Assembly: GCA_001803045.1 (NCBI GenBank) | Contig: MHAR01000095.1 | Span: 1-52,086 of the forward strand | Source: Ignavibacteria bacterium RIFOXYB12_FULL_35_14 | GTDB taxonomy: Bacteria > Bacteroidota > Ignavibacteria > Ignavibacteriales > Ignavibacteriaceae | Length of the DNA: 52,086 bases | Direction of reading: 5' to 3' | Part shown: one piece after another, positions 14,288-24,311 of the stretch | Numbering within the stretch: the first letter of the stretch is position 1 | How the letters are laid out: every line of letters begins with the position of its first letter | Notes under the pieces: generated by a model | What the model was told of the DNA's origin: nothing | Seen by the model: only the letters and a program-made list of their open reading frames with translations | The model's database searches: none | Position numbers and translations under genes: made by a program

Positions 14288-16594
14288 TTGAACTCATACG
14301 AAATATTTATATTAACCAGCGAATGGCGCGATCAAAAAGGCAGAAACGTTATTTTGCTCTTTGGTTTGTCGAATGAAATCGGACCAGTTGAAATCATTAT
14401 TGATCGAATCAAAACAGTTTTTTTCGTTAATCGCAATGTGCAGTTGCCAGATTTGAACGTTCAATATGAAAGAAAGGAAGTTCAGCTTAAATCATTTGGT
14501 GGAAATGATGTTGATGCATTATACTTCTTTACAAATTATGATTTAAAGCAAACGGCAGAATTACTTCACAAAAATGATATCACCACTTATGAATCAGATG
14601 TTGATCCTGTAAAAAGATTTTTAATGGAAAGAGGAATAAATGCCCAAATAAGAGTGACAGGAGAGCCTATTCAAAAAAACAGACTTACAGTTTTCAAGAA
14701 TCCTAAGGTTGAACCATGTCAGAGTAATCCTCGGTTCAAGGTTTTTTCACTTGACATTGAAACGGGTTCAAAGCCGAATCAGATTTATTCAATTGCCGTT
14801 CATCTTACTACCGATACACAAGAATTGAAGAAGGTTTTTCTTGTGGCTAATCAAAATAAAAATCTTCCCGAGTATGTTGAGATCTCCCCATCAGAAGCAA
14901 ATTTGATTCAAAGTTTTGTGAATTGGTTTAAGCAAGTTGATCCGGACATAATAATCGGCTGGCATATAATAGGATTCGATTTGATGTTTCTCGAAGCGAA
15001 AGCAAACGAACATAGAATAAATTTTACTTTAGGCAGAGATGATTCGGCAATTGTTTTACGCAGCCGGAAAGCGGGCAGTTACTTCGCATACATTCCAGGG
15101 AGAATTGTTATAGATGGACCGGCTGCATTAAGAAATTCATTCTATTCTTTTGAAGATTTTAGATTAGAAACTGTTTCGCAAGTACTTCTTGGAAAAGGTA
15201 AGCTTATAACCTCCGAAGATAGACCTTCTGAAATTGACAAACTATTTGAAGAAGATAAAGCCAAGCTCTGTGAGTACAATTTGAATGATGCAGTGCTTGT
15301 TTCTGAAATTTTTAGTAAAACCGGCTTAATCGATTTGCTTGTTAAGCGATCGCAAATCTCCGGATTACTGTTAGATCAGTTGGGAATGATGTCGGCGGCA
15401 TTCGATCATTTTTACTTACCCAAAATTCACCGGGCTGAGCTGGTTGCCCCAAATGTGAATGATGTAATTATAAGCGAGCATGCAGCGGGTGGTTATGTTG
15501 TTGAACCCATTCCCGGAATTTATCATGATGTTATTGTGCTTGACTTCAAAAGCTTGTATCCTTCAATCATTCAATCATTTAAAATTGATCCCGTGTCTCG
15601 GCTGTTCTCACACATTGGCACAATAACGACTCCCGAAGGATACAAGTTTTCCGCAAGTTTACATTTCCTTCCAGGGTTCATCAACGAACTAATGAAGAAA
15701 CGAATTGAAGCATCGAAGGTTGGCGATGTGCATCTTTCTCAAGCAATAAAAATTTTAATGAACAGCTTTTATGGTGTAATGGGTTCTAACGGATGCAGGT
15801 TTTATCATCCGCACCTTCCAACTGCGATAACCGGAACCGGCAAGTGGCTTTTGCTTCAAAGCAAGGATTATCTCCACAAGCAGGGTTATGAAGTAATTTA
15901 CGGTGACACAGATTCGCTGTTTGTTAAGCTTAAGGAAGGTGAAGGTGACGATGCAAAAACAAATGGCGAACGAATCGCATCGGAACTGAATGATTACTGG
16001 AAGAAAAGATTGAAGGATGAATTCAGTGTTACATCTTTTCTCGAACTTGAATTTGAAAAATACTACAGCCGGTTTGTACTTACTCCATTACGCGGAGGTG
16101 AGCAGGGTGCAAAAAAACGTTATGCTGGGCTTCTTAAAATTAATGGTCAGGAGGAATTGGAGTTTGTAGGAATGGAGTTTGTCCGCTCCGATTGGACAAA
16201 GCTTGCAAAGGAATTTCAAGTTCAGCTTTACATGAAAGTTTTTAATGATGAGGATGTAAGAGATTGGATAAGAAATGTGGTTAATAAAGTGAACCGCGGT
16301 GGGTATGATGATAAGCTTGTTTATCGGAAAAGATTAAGAAAAGAAATTGATGAATACCAGAAAAGCGGTCCGCCACACGTTAGAGCCGCAAGAATGATTA
16401 ACAAAACAAGCGGAACAGTTGAATATGTTATTACTAAACGAGGACCCGTTCCTATCGAGCTTACCCATGGCGATTTAGATTATCAGCACTACATTGAAAA
16501 GCAATTAAAGCCAATCGCGGATTCTGTTCTTGGACTGTTAGGCGAGTCATTCGATTCTATAATCAAATCCCCTCAGTTGGATTTTTTTGATTGA
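14288..16594 (+). CDS. polB: Family B DNA polymerase (Pol II type)
   Basis: A 768-residue polymerase. The 3'-5' exonuclease domain has Exo I LDIETG (D156), Exo II IIGWHIIGFDLMF and Exo III YNLNDAVLV. The polymerase domain has motif A LDFKSLYPSI (D419), motif B KILMNSFYGVMGS and motif C YGDTDS (D540, D542). All catalytic residues are intact, so it should be an active proofreading polymerase, as in E. coli Pol II, used in repair and restart. Translation appears to start at TTG 14288; the ribosome site is weak. No LexA-box-like site was noticed upstream. The 237-bp gap to the divergent OmpA gene shows no other gene. Confidence 0.92.
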   Translation: MNSYEIFILTSEWRDQKGRNVILLFGLSNEIGPVEIIIDRIKTVFFVNRNVQLPDLNVQYERKEVQLKSFGGNDVDALYFFTNYDLKQTAELLHKNDITTYESDVDPVKRFLMERGINAQIRVTGEPIQKNRLTVFKNPKVEPCQSNPRFKVFSLDIETGSKPNQIYSIAVHLTTDTQELKKVFLVANQNKNLPEYVEISPSEANLIQSFVNWFKQVDPDIIIGWHIIGFDLMFLEAKANEHRINFTLGRDDSAIVLRSRKAGSYFAYIPGRIVIDGPAALRNSFYSFEDFRLETVSQVLLGKGKLITSEDRPSEIDKLFEEDKAKLCEYNLNDAVLVSEIFSKTGLIDLLVKRSQISGLLLDQLGMMSAAFDHFYLPKIHRAELVAPNVNDVIISEHAAGGYVVEPIPGIYHDVIVLDFKSLYPSIIQSFKIDPVSRLFSHIGTITTPEGYKFSASLHFLPGFINELMKKRIEASKVGDVHLSQAIKILMNSFYGVMGSNGCRFYHPHLPTAITGTGKWLLLQSKDYLHKQGYEVIYGDTDSLFVKLKEGEGDDAKTNGERIASELNDYWKKRLKDEFSVTSFLELEFEKYYSRFVLTPLRGGEQGAKKRYAGLLKINGQEELEFVGMEFVRSDWTKLAKEFQVQLYMKVFNDEDVRDWIRNVVNKVNRGGYDDKLVYRKRLRKEIDEYQKSGPPHVRAARMINKTSGTVEYVITKRGPVPIELTHGDLDYQHYIEKQLKPIADSVLGLLGESFDSIIKSPQLDFFD

Positions 16595-16781
16595 AAGTTA
16601 CTTTTATTATTCAGATGCCTTTTTTTAGAATTCCCACATTAGTACAGCTTTTGAAACAATAACAAATACCGTTGATATAATTGAGCTGTTTGTTCATTTA
16701 CATAAGAAATAATGATATTTCGAAATCGGGGTGAAGCCATATCAATATTGTAATTGCAATTATTAGAAAAGGAATGTAAAA

Positions 16782-16934
16782 ATGGTTTTTATCTACATAG
16801 CATTGCTAACATTTTATTTGATTTCACTTGTATTGCTGCTGCTTATTATATCCTCAGCACCAACATTTATTAGTGTAAAGAGAAAAGATCAATTGGAAGG
16901 ACGTTCATCGGATGTATCTTTCTTTAGAACGTAA
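16782..16934 (+). CDS. 50-residue single-pass membrane peptide
   Basis: ATG at 16782 opens 50 codons ending at TAA 16932-16934. An AAAGGA site lies about 9 nt upstream, and a strong bidirectional terminator follows 21 nt after the stop. The first 27 residues are almost wholly hydrophobic (FYLISLVLLLLIIS in the middle). A charged 20-residue tail (KRKDQLEGRSSD) follows. This fits a small inner-membrane protein with its tail in the cytoplasm. The function is unknown. The ribosome site, hydrophobic pattern and terminator support a real gene. Confidence 0.6.
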   Translation: MVFIYIALLTFYLISLVLLLLIISSAPTFISVKRKDQLEGRSSDVSFFRT

Positions 16935-16955
16935 AGAATCGCTCCCTTGCAATAA

Positions 16956-16989
16956 AAAAAGCGTGAAGTTTAAGTCCCTCACGCTTTTT
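16956..16989. terminator. Bidirectional terminator
   Basis: AAAAAGCGTGA (16956-16966) pairs perfectly with TCACGCTTTTT (16979-16989) around a 12-nt loop. There is a T-run on both strands. It serves the small plus-strand gene and citrate synthase on the minus strand. Confidence 0.9.
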
Positions 16990-17009
16990 GTTCTAAATGA
17001 AATGTGAAG

Positions 17010-18308
17010 TTATCTTTTATCTATTGGAGCATGAGCACGTTTTGTTGCTCCGGTGTAAATTTGCCGCGGTCTGTAAATTCTTGTACCGGGAGTTTCACGC
17101 ATTTCTTTCCATTGAGCAATCCAGCCGGGCAAACGGCCTAATGCAAACATTACTGTAAACATGTTGGTCGGAATTCCCATTGCACGATAGATTATTCCGC
17201 TGTAGAAATCTACATTAGGATAAAGTTTTCTTTCAATGAAGAAATCATCTTTCAATGCAATCTCTTCCAAATTCTTTGCAATGTCTAAAAGCGGGTCGGA
17301 CTTTCCAAGCTGGCCCAAAACTTTATCGGCAGATGCCTTTAGAATTTTTGCCCGAGGATCAAAATTCTTATAAACACGATGACCAAATCCCATCAGCTTA
17401 AAGCCGGAGGATTTATCCTTTGCCATGTTCATGTACTTCTTGTAGTCACCGCCGTCAGCTCTGATGTGCTCTAACATTTCAAGTACTTCCTGGTTTGCAC
17501 CGCCGTGCAATGGTCCCCAGAGAGCACAAATTCCGGCCGATATTGATGCGAACAAGTTTGCTTCGCTGCTTCCAACCATTCTAACAGTTGATGTGCTGCA
17601 GTTCTGCTCGTGATCTGCATGAAGAATTAAAAGAAGATCGAGAGCTTCCTCTACAACCTTGTTGATTTTATATTCTTCGGAGGGTACTGCAAACATCATG
17701 TTAAGTAGGTCGCCTGAATAACTAAGATGATTTTGAGGATAAATGTACGGCTGCCCAATTGATTTTTTGTAAGAAAAGGCAGCAATAGTTTTCAGCTTTG
17801 CAATCAACCTTGCAATATTGATTTCGAGATCGGTCTTGTAATCGAACTCGGGATAGAAAGCTGAGAGTGAATTAACCATTGAAGAAAGAATTCCCATTGG
17901 ATGAGCGGTAGGCGGAAATCCTTCGAAAAATTTTTTCATATCTTCATGGATCAAACTATGATGTGTCAGTTTGAAATTAAAATCATCCAGTTCGGCTTTG
18001 GTAGGCAAGTGGCCAAAAATTAAAAGATAAGCCACCTCAACAAAATTTGATTTTGCGGCTAGCTCGTCAATTGGGTAGCCGCGGTACTGAAGTATGCCGC
18101 GTTCGCCATCGATGAAAGTAATTGCACTTAAACAGGAGCCAGTGTTTCCATAACCACTGTCGACGGTTATCGCACCGCTATCTGCTCGCAACTTGGTAAT
18201 ATCTAGTCCAACCTCCTTTTCTGAGCCAATCATAATAGGAAGGTTGTACTCTTTTCCCTGAAGAAGCAGTTTAGCGTTTTCGCCTGTGTATACCTTAGAG
18301 GTTTCCAT
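17010..18308 (-). CDS. gltA: Citrate synthase
   Basis: A 432-residue citrate synthase, which condenses acetyl-CoA and oxaloacetate at the entry of the TCA cycle. The catalytic triad is visible: H268 in LWGPLHGGANQ, H310 in GFGHRVYKNFDPRA and D367 in YPNVDFYSG. The N-terminal extension and length fit the hexameric, NADH-sensitive bacterial type. ATG at 18308 is preceded by GGGGAT; a GTG at 18320 would add four residues. It is monocistronic, ending at a bidirectional terminator. Together with pckG near 50 kb it points to a central-carbon pathway with gluconeogenesis. Confidence 0.96.
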   Translation of the reverse strand: METSKVYTGENAKLLLQGKEYNLPIMIGSEKEVGLDITKLRADSGAITVDSGYGNTGSCLSAITFIDGERGILQYRGYPIDELAAKSNFVEVAYLLIFGHLPTKAELDDFNFKLTHHSLIHEDMKKFFEGFPPTAHPMGILSSMVNSLSAFYPEFDYKTDLEINIARLIAKLKTIAAFSYKKSIGQPYIYPQNHLSYSGDLLNMMFAVPSEEYKINKVVEEALDLLLILHADHEQNCSTSTVRMVGSSEANLFASISAGICALWGPLHGGANQEVLEMLEHIRADGGDYKKYMNMAKDKSSGFKLMGFGHRVYKNFDPRAKILKASADKVLGQLGKSDPLLDIAKNLEEIALKDDFFIERKLYPNVDFYSGIIYRAMGIPTNMFTVMFALGRLPGWIAQWKEMRETPGTRIYRPRQIYTGATKRAHAPIDKR

Positions 18309-18320
18309 AACAATCCCCAC

Positions 18321-18711
18321 AAGATGTTTTGAAATAAATTAATTAGTTAGAATTTATTCTTCTTAGCATTCGAAGATGAAAAAAATATTCAGATGCTAAA
18401 TAAATAATTATTCCTATTGCAATCTAAAAAGGACTGCCATTATTATCAATTGCTATTTTGAAAAATCAGCATAGGCAAGGTATTTTTTCTCCGTTTCAGA
18501 AAATTGATAAACCTTCAGGTTTTTGATAATTACCAGCCGAGGATATCTTGTAATCGTCAGCAAAGATTCTAAAAATGTTTTGATTTCAGCAAAAATTTAA
18601 ACAATTAGCCGTCCTCAGAATTGTCTGAATAAAAAAAACTATCGGCATATAAATTGGTTAATAGGCAAAGATCAATCCAGCATTTTGAAAAAACTAATCC
18701 GGGAGTTATCA
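18321..18711. other. Divergent intergenic region
   Basis: About 390 bp between gltA and the barrel gene. It contains the small palindrome AAACCTTCAGGTTT at 18509-18522, similar to those near vapBC. No other structure was identified. The promoters of both genes should lie here. Confidence 0.45.
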
Positions 18712-20514
18712 ATGAAACTGAAAATAATCTTTTTTATTCTACTTCCTTCTATTTTTGTTTATCCACAATATTTTGGTGAAAGAACTGCAGAACAGAATTT
18801 TGAACAATCCGGATTATATTTTAAAAGCCATTACTTAAATACCTTTGGACTATATAACTTCAACAAAATTGCCGCCGGCTTTTTCAATGATCCGTTTCTC
18901 AATCTTTATATTAATCCAGCCATTGAACCCGATTTAGATGAAGACGAACTGTTGTTTTATATTGATTTTAGAGGCGATCGAACCGAAGTGCCGATTGTAA
19001 ATAATTATGTAGTGCCTCTATATTACTCCAGCATGGTTTATAGACCATGGATTGACCCAAGATGGTTTACAATCAGCCGCTCAGAACCAGAACCAATTTT
19101 TTCTTTCGGCATTTTAAACCATCCACTAAAGGATATAACTAATAATTTTTTTATTGGAGGAACATATCAGCTTATAAACAGGGAGGAAAAATTCTATTCG
19201 GTTCCTTACGGAATTTATTATCCAAATTATTATTACGACGCTTTAGGCGTTAGAGCCGAAGGTCTTAACCCCATACCAGTAACAGACCGTTATGCCGGTA
19301 AAGACGAGCTTTCAACAGTTGGACACCTGTTCTCTGCATTTGCAGGGTATAAAGTAACTGATGAGTTGAGCGCCGGATTATCGCTTAACGGTGTAATTCA
19401 TTCACGTGATGGCGAATATGCAAATAATTACCAAGATGAATTTGGTACACAGGATGACTATGATCATTCTTCACTTAATGCTCAATCCCGGTTTCAGGAT
19501 TATGATCATTTGGATTTGAGCGCGGGTGTATTGTATAGTCCCACCGAAAAATTTTCAGTTGGTGCAAAGGTTGGTTACCTAAGCGGTAAAGCCGAACAAA
19601 CCTACTCATCAACCCACAATTATTTTTATCAATACAAGCAGCCAAATGTTACCGATGAATGGAGTTACAGTTTTAGCGATTATCAGAATAACCAAAAGTG
19701 GAAACAGGATGGGAGTTCAAAATATTTAAGCATTAATTTCATCCGTCATGTCGCTTCAGATAAAGAGTTTTCGGGTTACTATCGATACACTAATTCAGAT
19801 ATTGATTTAAAAAATTCTACCAGAATACTTGACACCTCGTTTTATACCTCGCGATATTATAATTCGTGGGATACGGCATATTACACTTACAACGGCAGGA
19901 GTTTTACTTCCGATAACAGAAACGGATTTGGGACCAGAAAAATGCTTATGCATGAAGCTATGATAAATTATTTATGGAAGCTCACTGAAAAAGTAAGTGT
20001 ACAGGCAGGAGTTTATTTTAACTATTCGAATTCAACTGTTAATTCATCCGAACCGGTGACTGCTATGAGAAGGTCAGAATATCATTACAATTACAAAATC
20101 AATGCTTACAACTATATTTATGAACTTTATGAACACAAAACGCTCGAATGGGAATATGAAGCCAAGGCATGGACATTTCAAATTCCAATAGTTTTTAACT
20201 TCATGCTAAATGATAATTTTGAACTAGTACTCGGATTTAACAGAATATTAAATGGCTGGGAAATCGAAGATAGAACAACTGCATACTTTACAAGGCGGGA
20301 GAAAAATGATAACGGGCAAGTTACTGTTGAAACTAATTTCGGTGAAAGATATACCCAGCCCACAGAAAAGATAACTGAAGATTTTGCAAAAGTCATGACG
20401 GGAGTAAATGTTAACCTGACAAAAGCCTTAAAGGTAAATTTGCTTCTGGATCCGGAATTTGACGACGAGTTCAGATTAGCCCAATGGTGGCTTGGATTTA
20501 CGGCAAGACTATAA
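18712..20514 (+). CDS. Outer-membrane beta-barrel protein, unknown function
   Basis: About 600 residues. The signal peptide (MKLKIIFFILLPSIFVYPQ) starts at 18712, where GGGAG lies six bases upstream. An upstream TTG at 18685 is less likely. The mature protein is rich in Tyr, Asp and Asn, with many alternating-residue strands and short turns, and ends in an aromatic-containing strand (WWLGFTARL). This is the pattern of an outer-membrane barrel. Its family is not recognised. It is first in a same-strand series running to 26307. Confidence 0.75.
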   Translation: MKLKIIFFILLPSIFVYPQYFGERTAEQNFEQSGLYFKSHYLNTFGLYNFNKIAAGFFNDPFLNLYINPAIEPDLDEDELLFYIDFRGDRTEVPIVNNYVVPLYYSSMVYRPWIDPRWFTISRSEPEPIFSFGILNHPLKDITNNFFIGGTYQLINREEKFYSVPYGIYYPNYYYDALGVRAEGLNPIPVTDRYAGKDELSTVGHLFSAFAGYKVTDELSAGLSLNGVIHSRDGEYANNYQDEFGTQDDYDHSSLNAQSRFQDYDHLDLSAGVLYSPTEKFSVGAKVGYLSGKAEQTYSSTHNYFYQYKQPNVTDEWSYSFSDYQNNQKWKQDGSSKYLSINFIRHVASDKEFSGYYRYTNSDIDLKNSTRILDTSFYTSRYYNSWDTAYYTYNGRSFTSDNRNGFGTRKMLMHEAMINYLWKLTEKVSVQAGVYFNYSNSTVNSSEPVTAMRRSEYHYNYKINAYNYIYELYEHKTLEWEYEAKAWTFQIPIVFNFMLNDNFELVLGFNRILNGWEIEDRTTAYFTRREKNDNGQVTVETNFGERYTQPTEKITEDFAKVMTGVNVNLTKALKVNLLLDPEFDDEFRLAQWWLGFTARL

Positions 20515-20543
20515 ATTCTGATAAACAAAAAATGGGTAATGAA

Positions 20544-20993
20544 ATGAAACAAATCATTGTTTTTTCTATTATGCCGCTTTTTGCCGGATGTGAAACATTA
20601 GATTTTTCGGAGGACACAATACAGAATGTTGAATCTGGAAGTTATTCGGGTATTTTCGTTTTTACTCAAAAAAATAACGTCAGCCAAGGAAAAGTAAAAT
20701 TCACATTTACAGATAATTCATATACCTGTGTGCCTGAGATTGAATTCTTACCCCCTATTGGAGGTGGCAAATATGATCTGATAGGTGAGAAAATTATTCT
20801 TACCGATTTAAGTCCTCATAGAGCCCATTTTGATTGGTCGCTAATACTAAATGGTGAATTTCTATTTACTAGAAAAGACAAATCAATAATTCTATTCCAA
20901 AAAGATAAGAAGAGGGAGCGGCAGCGGTATGTCAAGTTAACAAAATCCACGGCAGATAGTTTATTTTCTGAAATTATGCAAGGTTTGGAATGA
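20544..20993 (+). CDS. Small lipoprotein, unknown function
   Basis: About 149 residues from ATG 20544. It has a signal peptide with lipobox LFAGC and acylation at C16. The mature domain is a compact beta-rich unit (SYSGIFVFTQKNNVSQGKVK). A start further upstream at 20484 would overlap the barrel gene and spoil the signal peptide, so 20544 is preferred. It lies 29 bp after the barrel gene and is probably co-transcribed. Confidence 0.72.
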   Translation: MKQIIVFSIMPLFAGCETLDFSEDTIQNVESGSYSGIFVFTQKNNVSQGKVKFTFTDNSYTCVPEIEFLPPIGGGKYDLIGEKIILTDLSPHRAHFDWSLILNGEFLFTRKDKSIILFQKDKKRERQRYVKLTKSTADSLFSEIMQGLE

Positions 20994-21056
20994 TTGGATT
21001 TAACGTGAAAGAAAATTATTACCGTTTAATAATAGCAAGATTACCAGGAGGTTAAT

Positions 21057-21473
21057 ATGAAAAAGAATACGATTATGTTTCTCATCATAATTACTTCGTT
21101 CAATTGTTTTGATTCAATAACAAATTATAATGAGGTTTCCCTTGGTGAAGAATTTAGTATGCGGGTTGGCGAATCGGCTGTTATTTCAAATTACGGTGTA
21201 GAGATAAAATTCGATTCAGTAGCTGAAGATTCAAGATGCCCTACGGATGCAATGTGCATTTGGGCAGGAAATGCCGTTGTGATTTTACAGTTGAAAGAAT
21301 CAGATCGAAACGAGCAGAGCGTTAAATTAAATACGTTTTTAAATCCTAAAGATGTAGAATTTTCAGATCTTATAATTGAGTTGAAAGGGCTGTCGCCATA
21401 TCCACAATCCGATGTAATAATAAATCCAAATGATTACGTGGCGAAGTTGGTTGTGAAAAAGAAAGAAAATTAA
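21057..21473 (+). CDS. Small exported protein with SRCP...CIWAG motif
   Basis: A 138-residue protein with an N-terminal signal peptide and an excellent AGGAGG ribosome site. The central segment DSRCPTDAMCIWAGNAVV holds two cysteines, likely a disulfide. This SRCP-x-CxWAG-type motif occurs in many short exported proteins of unknown function. The signal ends SFNC, which is not a clean lipobox. It follows the lipoprotein at 20544 and precedes the sensor kinase. A role in envelope sensing is only a guess. Confidence 0.72.
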   Translation: MKKNTIMFLIIITSFNCFDSITNYNEVSLGEEFSMRVGESAVISNYGVEIKFDSVAEDSRCPTDAMCIWAGNAVVILQLKESDRNEQSVKLNTFLNPKDVEFSDLIIELKGLSPYPQSDVIINPNDYVAKLVVKKKEN

Positions 21474-21526
21474 TTCCTAATTTTAGGTTAAGGTTACAAT
21501 TAGGTTTCACATATCATCATTAAATA

Positions 21527-22948
21527 ATGGCAGTTTTACCAAAACATCTGAGCCGTTCGTATTACAAATTAAGAATCATTGTAACTTTCTGTGTGGTCAC
21601 AGTTGTATTGGTAATATTGATGTCGCAGATAAGCTATGTATTCATCCGTAAAATTTATCTTGATCAAATTGGAGATCAGGTGATGAGTTCGGTAAAATCG
21701 ATTTCAAAGCAGATTGATGCATCATACTTAAATCTTCTTGAGCTTGGAATGCCGACATTATCGACTAGTAAATATTTCGCTGAGATATTTAACAATAATT
21801 TGAGCGATGATACGACAAACGCCGCATTTCTTTTCAACGCCGATTTCAAAGTCTACGTCCATTCTCATACTAACTTCAAATCCGGAAGAGAATATAGTCA
21901 GCTTATGCTTTTCAAGGAGGAATTTATAAAGCTTAAGGAAGGGGAAAGCGCTGTAACCTTGCCGTTTAAGGGAGATGACGGCGACTGGTATCTGCTAAGC
22001 TTCTTTAGAATAAGAGACAATATTTGGCTCGGTGTGAGAGAAAGTGCGTATCGATTGGAGCGAGTTGAGGATTTCTCAAAAATTTTCTGGTTGATTGGAA
22101 TAAGCGGTACATTATTAACAATTCTTACAGGGTGGTTATTATCACGCTCAATTACACAGCCGCTCGATAAGCTGGTAAAATTCAGCAATCAAATCGGCAA
22201 AGGAGATTTCAGCACTTCGGTACTAAAAAATCTAAGGGGAGAAATAAAACAGTTAGCTGGTGCAATGGAAAAAATGCGCGATGATTTGTCCAATAATCAA
22301 AAAGAAAAAGAAAACATGCTTGCGCAAATCGCTCATGAAATTAGAAACCCGCTGGGCGGAATTGAGCTTCTTACTAATCTTACCAAGGAAGATTTGGCTA
22401 AGGGAAAAGTCAAGGAAGAATATCTGAATAAAATCTTGTCGGAAATAAATAGCCTGAAATCTCTTATTTCCTCTTATCTCAATTATTCAAGACCATCACC
22501 TGCAGCGCCTTCACTTACAGATATTGCAGAAGTTGTCGATGAAGTAAAAAATATATTCCAGAATGAAATAAAAAGAAAAAATGCTAAGCTTGAGCTGAAC
22601 ATGGAGCTAAGTAAGCTTTGGTTCGACAATAGCCATCTGAAGCAGATTGTTACTAATCTTTTTAGCAATGCACTCGAGGCAATAGAAATCAATGGGAAAA
22701 TAAAAATTCATTCGTTCGCTAAAGACAATAAAAATTATATTTTATTCAATGACGATGGCATAGGCATTGCGAAAGAAAATATAACCAGAATTTTCGATCC
22801 ATTTTACACAACAAAGAAAGATGGTACGGGATTAGGTTTAGCTATCTGCAAAAAACTATGTACAGAGAATAAAGCGCGGTTGGAAGCAGAAAGCAGCGTT
22901 GGAACTGAAACAGCATTCAGAATAATAAAAGAGTCGAATGATGAATAA
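21527..22948 (+). CDS. Membrane sensor histidine kinase
   Basis: A 473-residue kinase. The order is: TM1 (about 17-38), extracytoplasmic sensor of Cache-like size (about 40-183), TM2 (about 185-205), HAMP, HisKA with H in IAHEIRNPLGG, and HATPase with NLFSNALEAI, DDGIGI and GTGLGLAI. It has the layout of NtrB/ZraS-type kinases that partner sigma-54 activators. Its end overlaps the regulator gene by 11 nt, so they are a pair. No clear ribosome site was seen before the ATG. The signal is unknown. Confidence 0.92.
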   Translation: MAVLPKHLSRSYYKLRIIVTFCVVTVVLVILMSQISYVFIRKIYLDQIGDQVMSSVKSISKQIDASYLNLLELGMPTLSTSKYFAEIFNNNLSDDTTNAAFLFNADFKVYVHSHTNFKSGREYSQLMLFKEEFIKLKEGESAVTLPFKGDDGDWYLLSFFRIRDNIWLGVRESAYRLERVEDFSKIFWLIGISGTLLTILTGWLLSRSITQPLDKLVKFSNQIGKGDFSTSVLKNLRGEIKQLAGAMEKMRDDLSNNQKEKENMLAQIAHEIRNPLGGIELLTNLTKEDLAKGKVKEEYLNKILSEINSLKSLISSYLNYSRPSPAAPSLTDIAEVVDEVKNIFQNEIKRKNAKLELNMELSKLWFDNSHLKQIVTNLFSNALEAIEINGKIKIHSFAKDNKNYILFNDDGIGIAKENITRIFDPFYTTKKDGTGLGLAICKKLCTENKARLEAESSVGTETAFRIIKESNDE

Positions 22949-24311
22949 TGACGGAATAATAATTATTGAAGACAACAGCACTATGCGCTTGGGTATTGAA
23001 GAAACGCTGCGGAGAGAAGGCTACAATACTATTTCATTCGATAATGGTTTATCTGCACTGAATCACTTTAAAAAGCATCCGGCTGAGCTGGCAATTATTG
23101 ATCTTAAGATGGAGCCGATGAACGGCATAGAAGTGCTTGAAAAAATAAAAGCGCTGAATTTACAAGCTGAAGTCCTAATGATTTCCGCTTATGGAACTGT
23201 GGATGATGCTGTGAAAGCAATGCACTTAGGAGCAGCGGATTTTATGACAAAACCATTCTCACCGGATGAATTGAGAATGCGTGTAAAAAATATTTTTGAG
23301 AAAATCAGCAATTCAAAAAAAATTGAAACTCTGGTAGAACAAAATAAATTGCTGGAGACCGAATTATTTGAAGGATTTGAAGAGATAATCGGCAAATCAA
23401 GTTCAATGCAAAAGATTTTTTTATTAATTGATCAAATCTCTCAAAAGGAAAGCACTGTTCTAATTAATGGTGAAAGCGGAACAGGCAAGGAATTAGTTGC
23501 ACGGGCTATTCACAGCAAAAGCAATAGAAGTGAAAACCCATTTATAAAAATTAATTGCGGCGCACTGAATGATAATCTCCTCGAAAGCGAATTATTCGGT
23601 CATGAAAAAGGTGCTTTTACAGGCGCAATCAAGCAGAAAAAGGGAAGGTTTGAACTTGCCGATAAAGGTACATTGTTTCTTGATGAAATCGGCGATGTTT
23701 CCGGCGCAATGCAAGTAAAGCTGCTGCGAGTGATTCAGGAAGGCGAATTCGAAAGGGTCGGCGGCGAACAAACTATTAAAACGAGTGTTAGGATAATTGC
23801 TGCAACAAATAAAAATCTCGGCAAGCTGATTACTGAAGGAAAATTTCGTGAAGATCTTTATTATAGGCTTAGTGTAATACTGTTATCTATTCCTTCTTTG
23901 AGGGAACGGAAGGATGACATTCCTCTTCTTGTTGAACATTTCCTTAAGAAGTCGGCAGTTAAAAATGGTGTTGAGCAAAAAGTAGTTGATCAGGAAAGCA
24001 TAAATCTTTTGAAAGAGTATTCATGGCCTGGAAACATACGCGAACTTGAAAATTTGGTTGAAAGGCTAACTGTAATTTCGGAAGGAAAGGTTATAGATTC
24101 GGAATTGATTGCCCGACATTTGTTCAGCGGTATCGGAATGGCAAATTCATTTGAAAATCTTCCGCTGGAGGAAGCGTTATACAATTTTGAAAAAAGCCTA
24201 ATTGTTCAAGCAATGAAAAAATCGGATGGAGTAAAAAACCGCGCTGCAAAAATGCTGGGTATAGGTACAAGTGTGTTGTATTATAAATTAGAAAAATTTG
24301 GGTTGATGTGA
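22938..24311 (+). CDS. NtrC-type sigma-54-dependent response regulator
   Basis: A 457-residue activator. The receiver domain has D in AIIDLKMEP and K in MTKPFSP. The AAA+ domain has Walker A GESGTGKE, the sigma-54 contact loop GAFTGA, Walker [10 protein letters not shown] and arginine-finger region [18 protein letters not shown]. The Fis-type helix-turn-helix at the C-terminus reads [23 protein letters not shown]. All parts needed to drive RpoN promoters are present. It overlaps the kinase by 11 nt and the next gene by 4 nt. ATG at 22941 is an alternative start. Its targets are not evident: no good -24/-12 promoter was found by eye. Confidence 0.94.
   Translation: MMNNDGIIIIEDNSTMRLGIEETLRREGYNTISFDNGLSALNHFKKHPAELAIIDLKMEPMNGIEVLEKIKALNLQAEVLMISAYGTVDDAVKAMHLGAADFMTKPFSPDELRMRVKNIFEKISNSKKIETLVEQNKLLETELFEGFEEIIGKSSSMQKIFLLIDQISQKESTVLINGESGTGKELVARAIHSKSNRSENPFIKINCGALNDNLLESELFGHEKGAFTGAIKQKKGRFELADKGTLFLDEIGDVSGAMQVKLLRVIQEGEFERVGGEQTIKTSVRIIAATNKNLGKLITEGKFREDLYYRLSVILLSIPSLRERKDDIPLLVEHFLKKSAVKNGVEQKVVDQESINLLKEYSWPGNIRELENLVERLTVISEGKVIDSELIARHLFSGIGMANSFENLPLEEALYNFEKSLIVQAMKKSDGVKNRAAKMLGIGTSVLYYKLEKFGLM

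Larger units (their letters stand above)
16595..17009. other. Gap between polB and gltA
   Basis: Apart from the 50-codon gene and the terminator, the stretch shows only AT-rich DNA with no recognisable coding or RNA feature. Confidence 0.5.
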
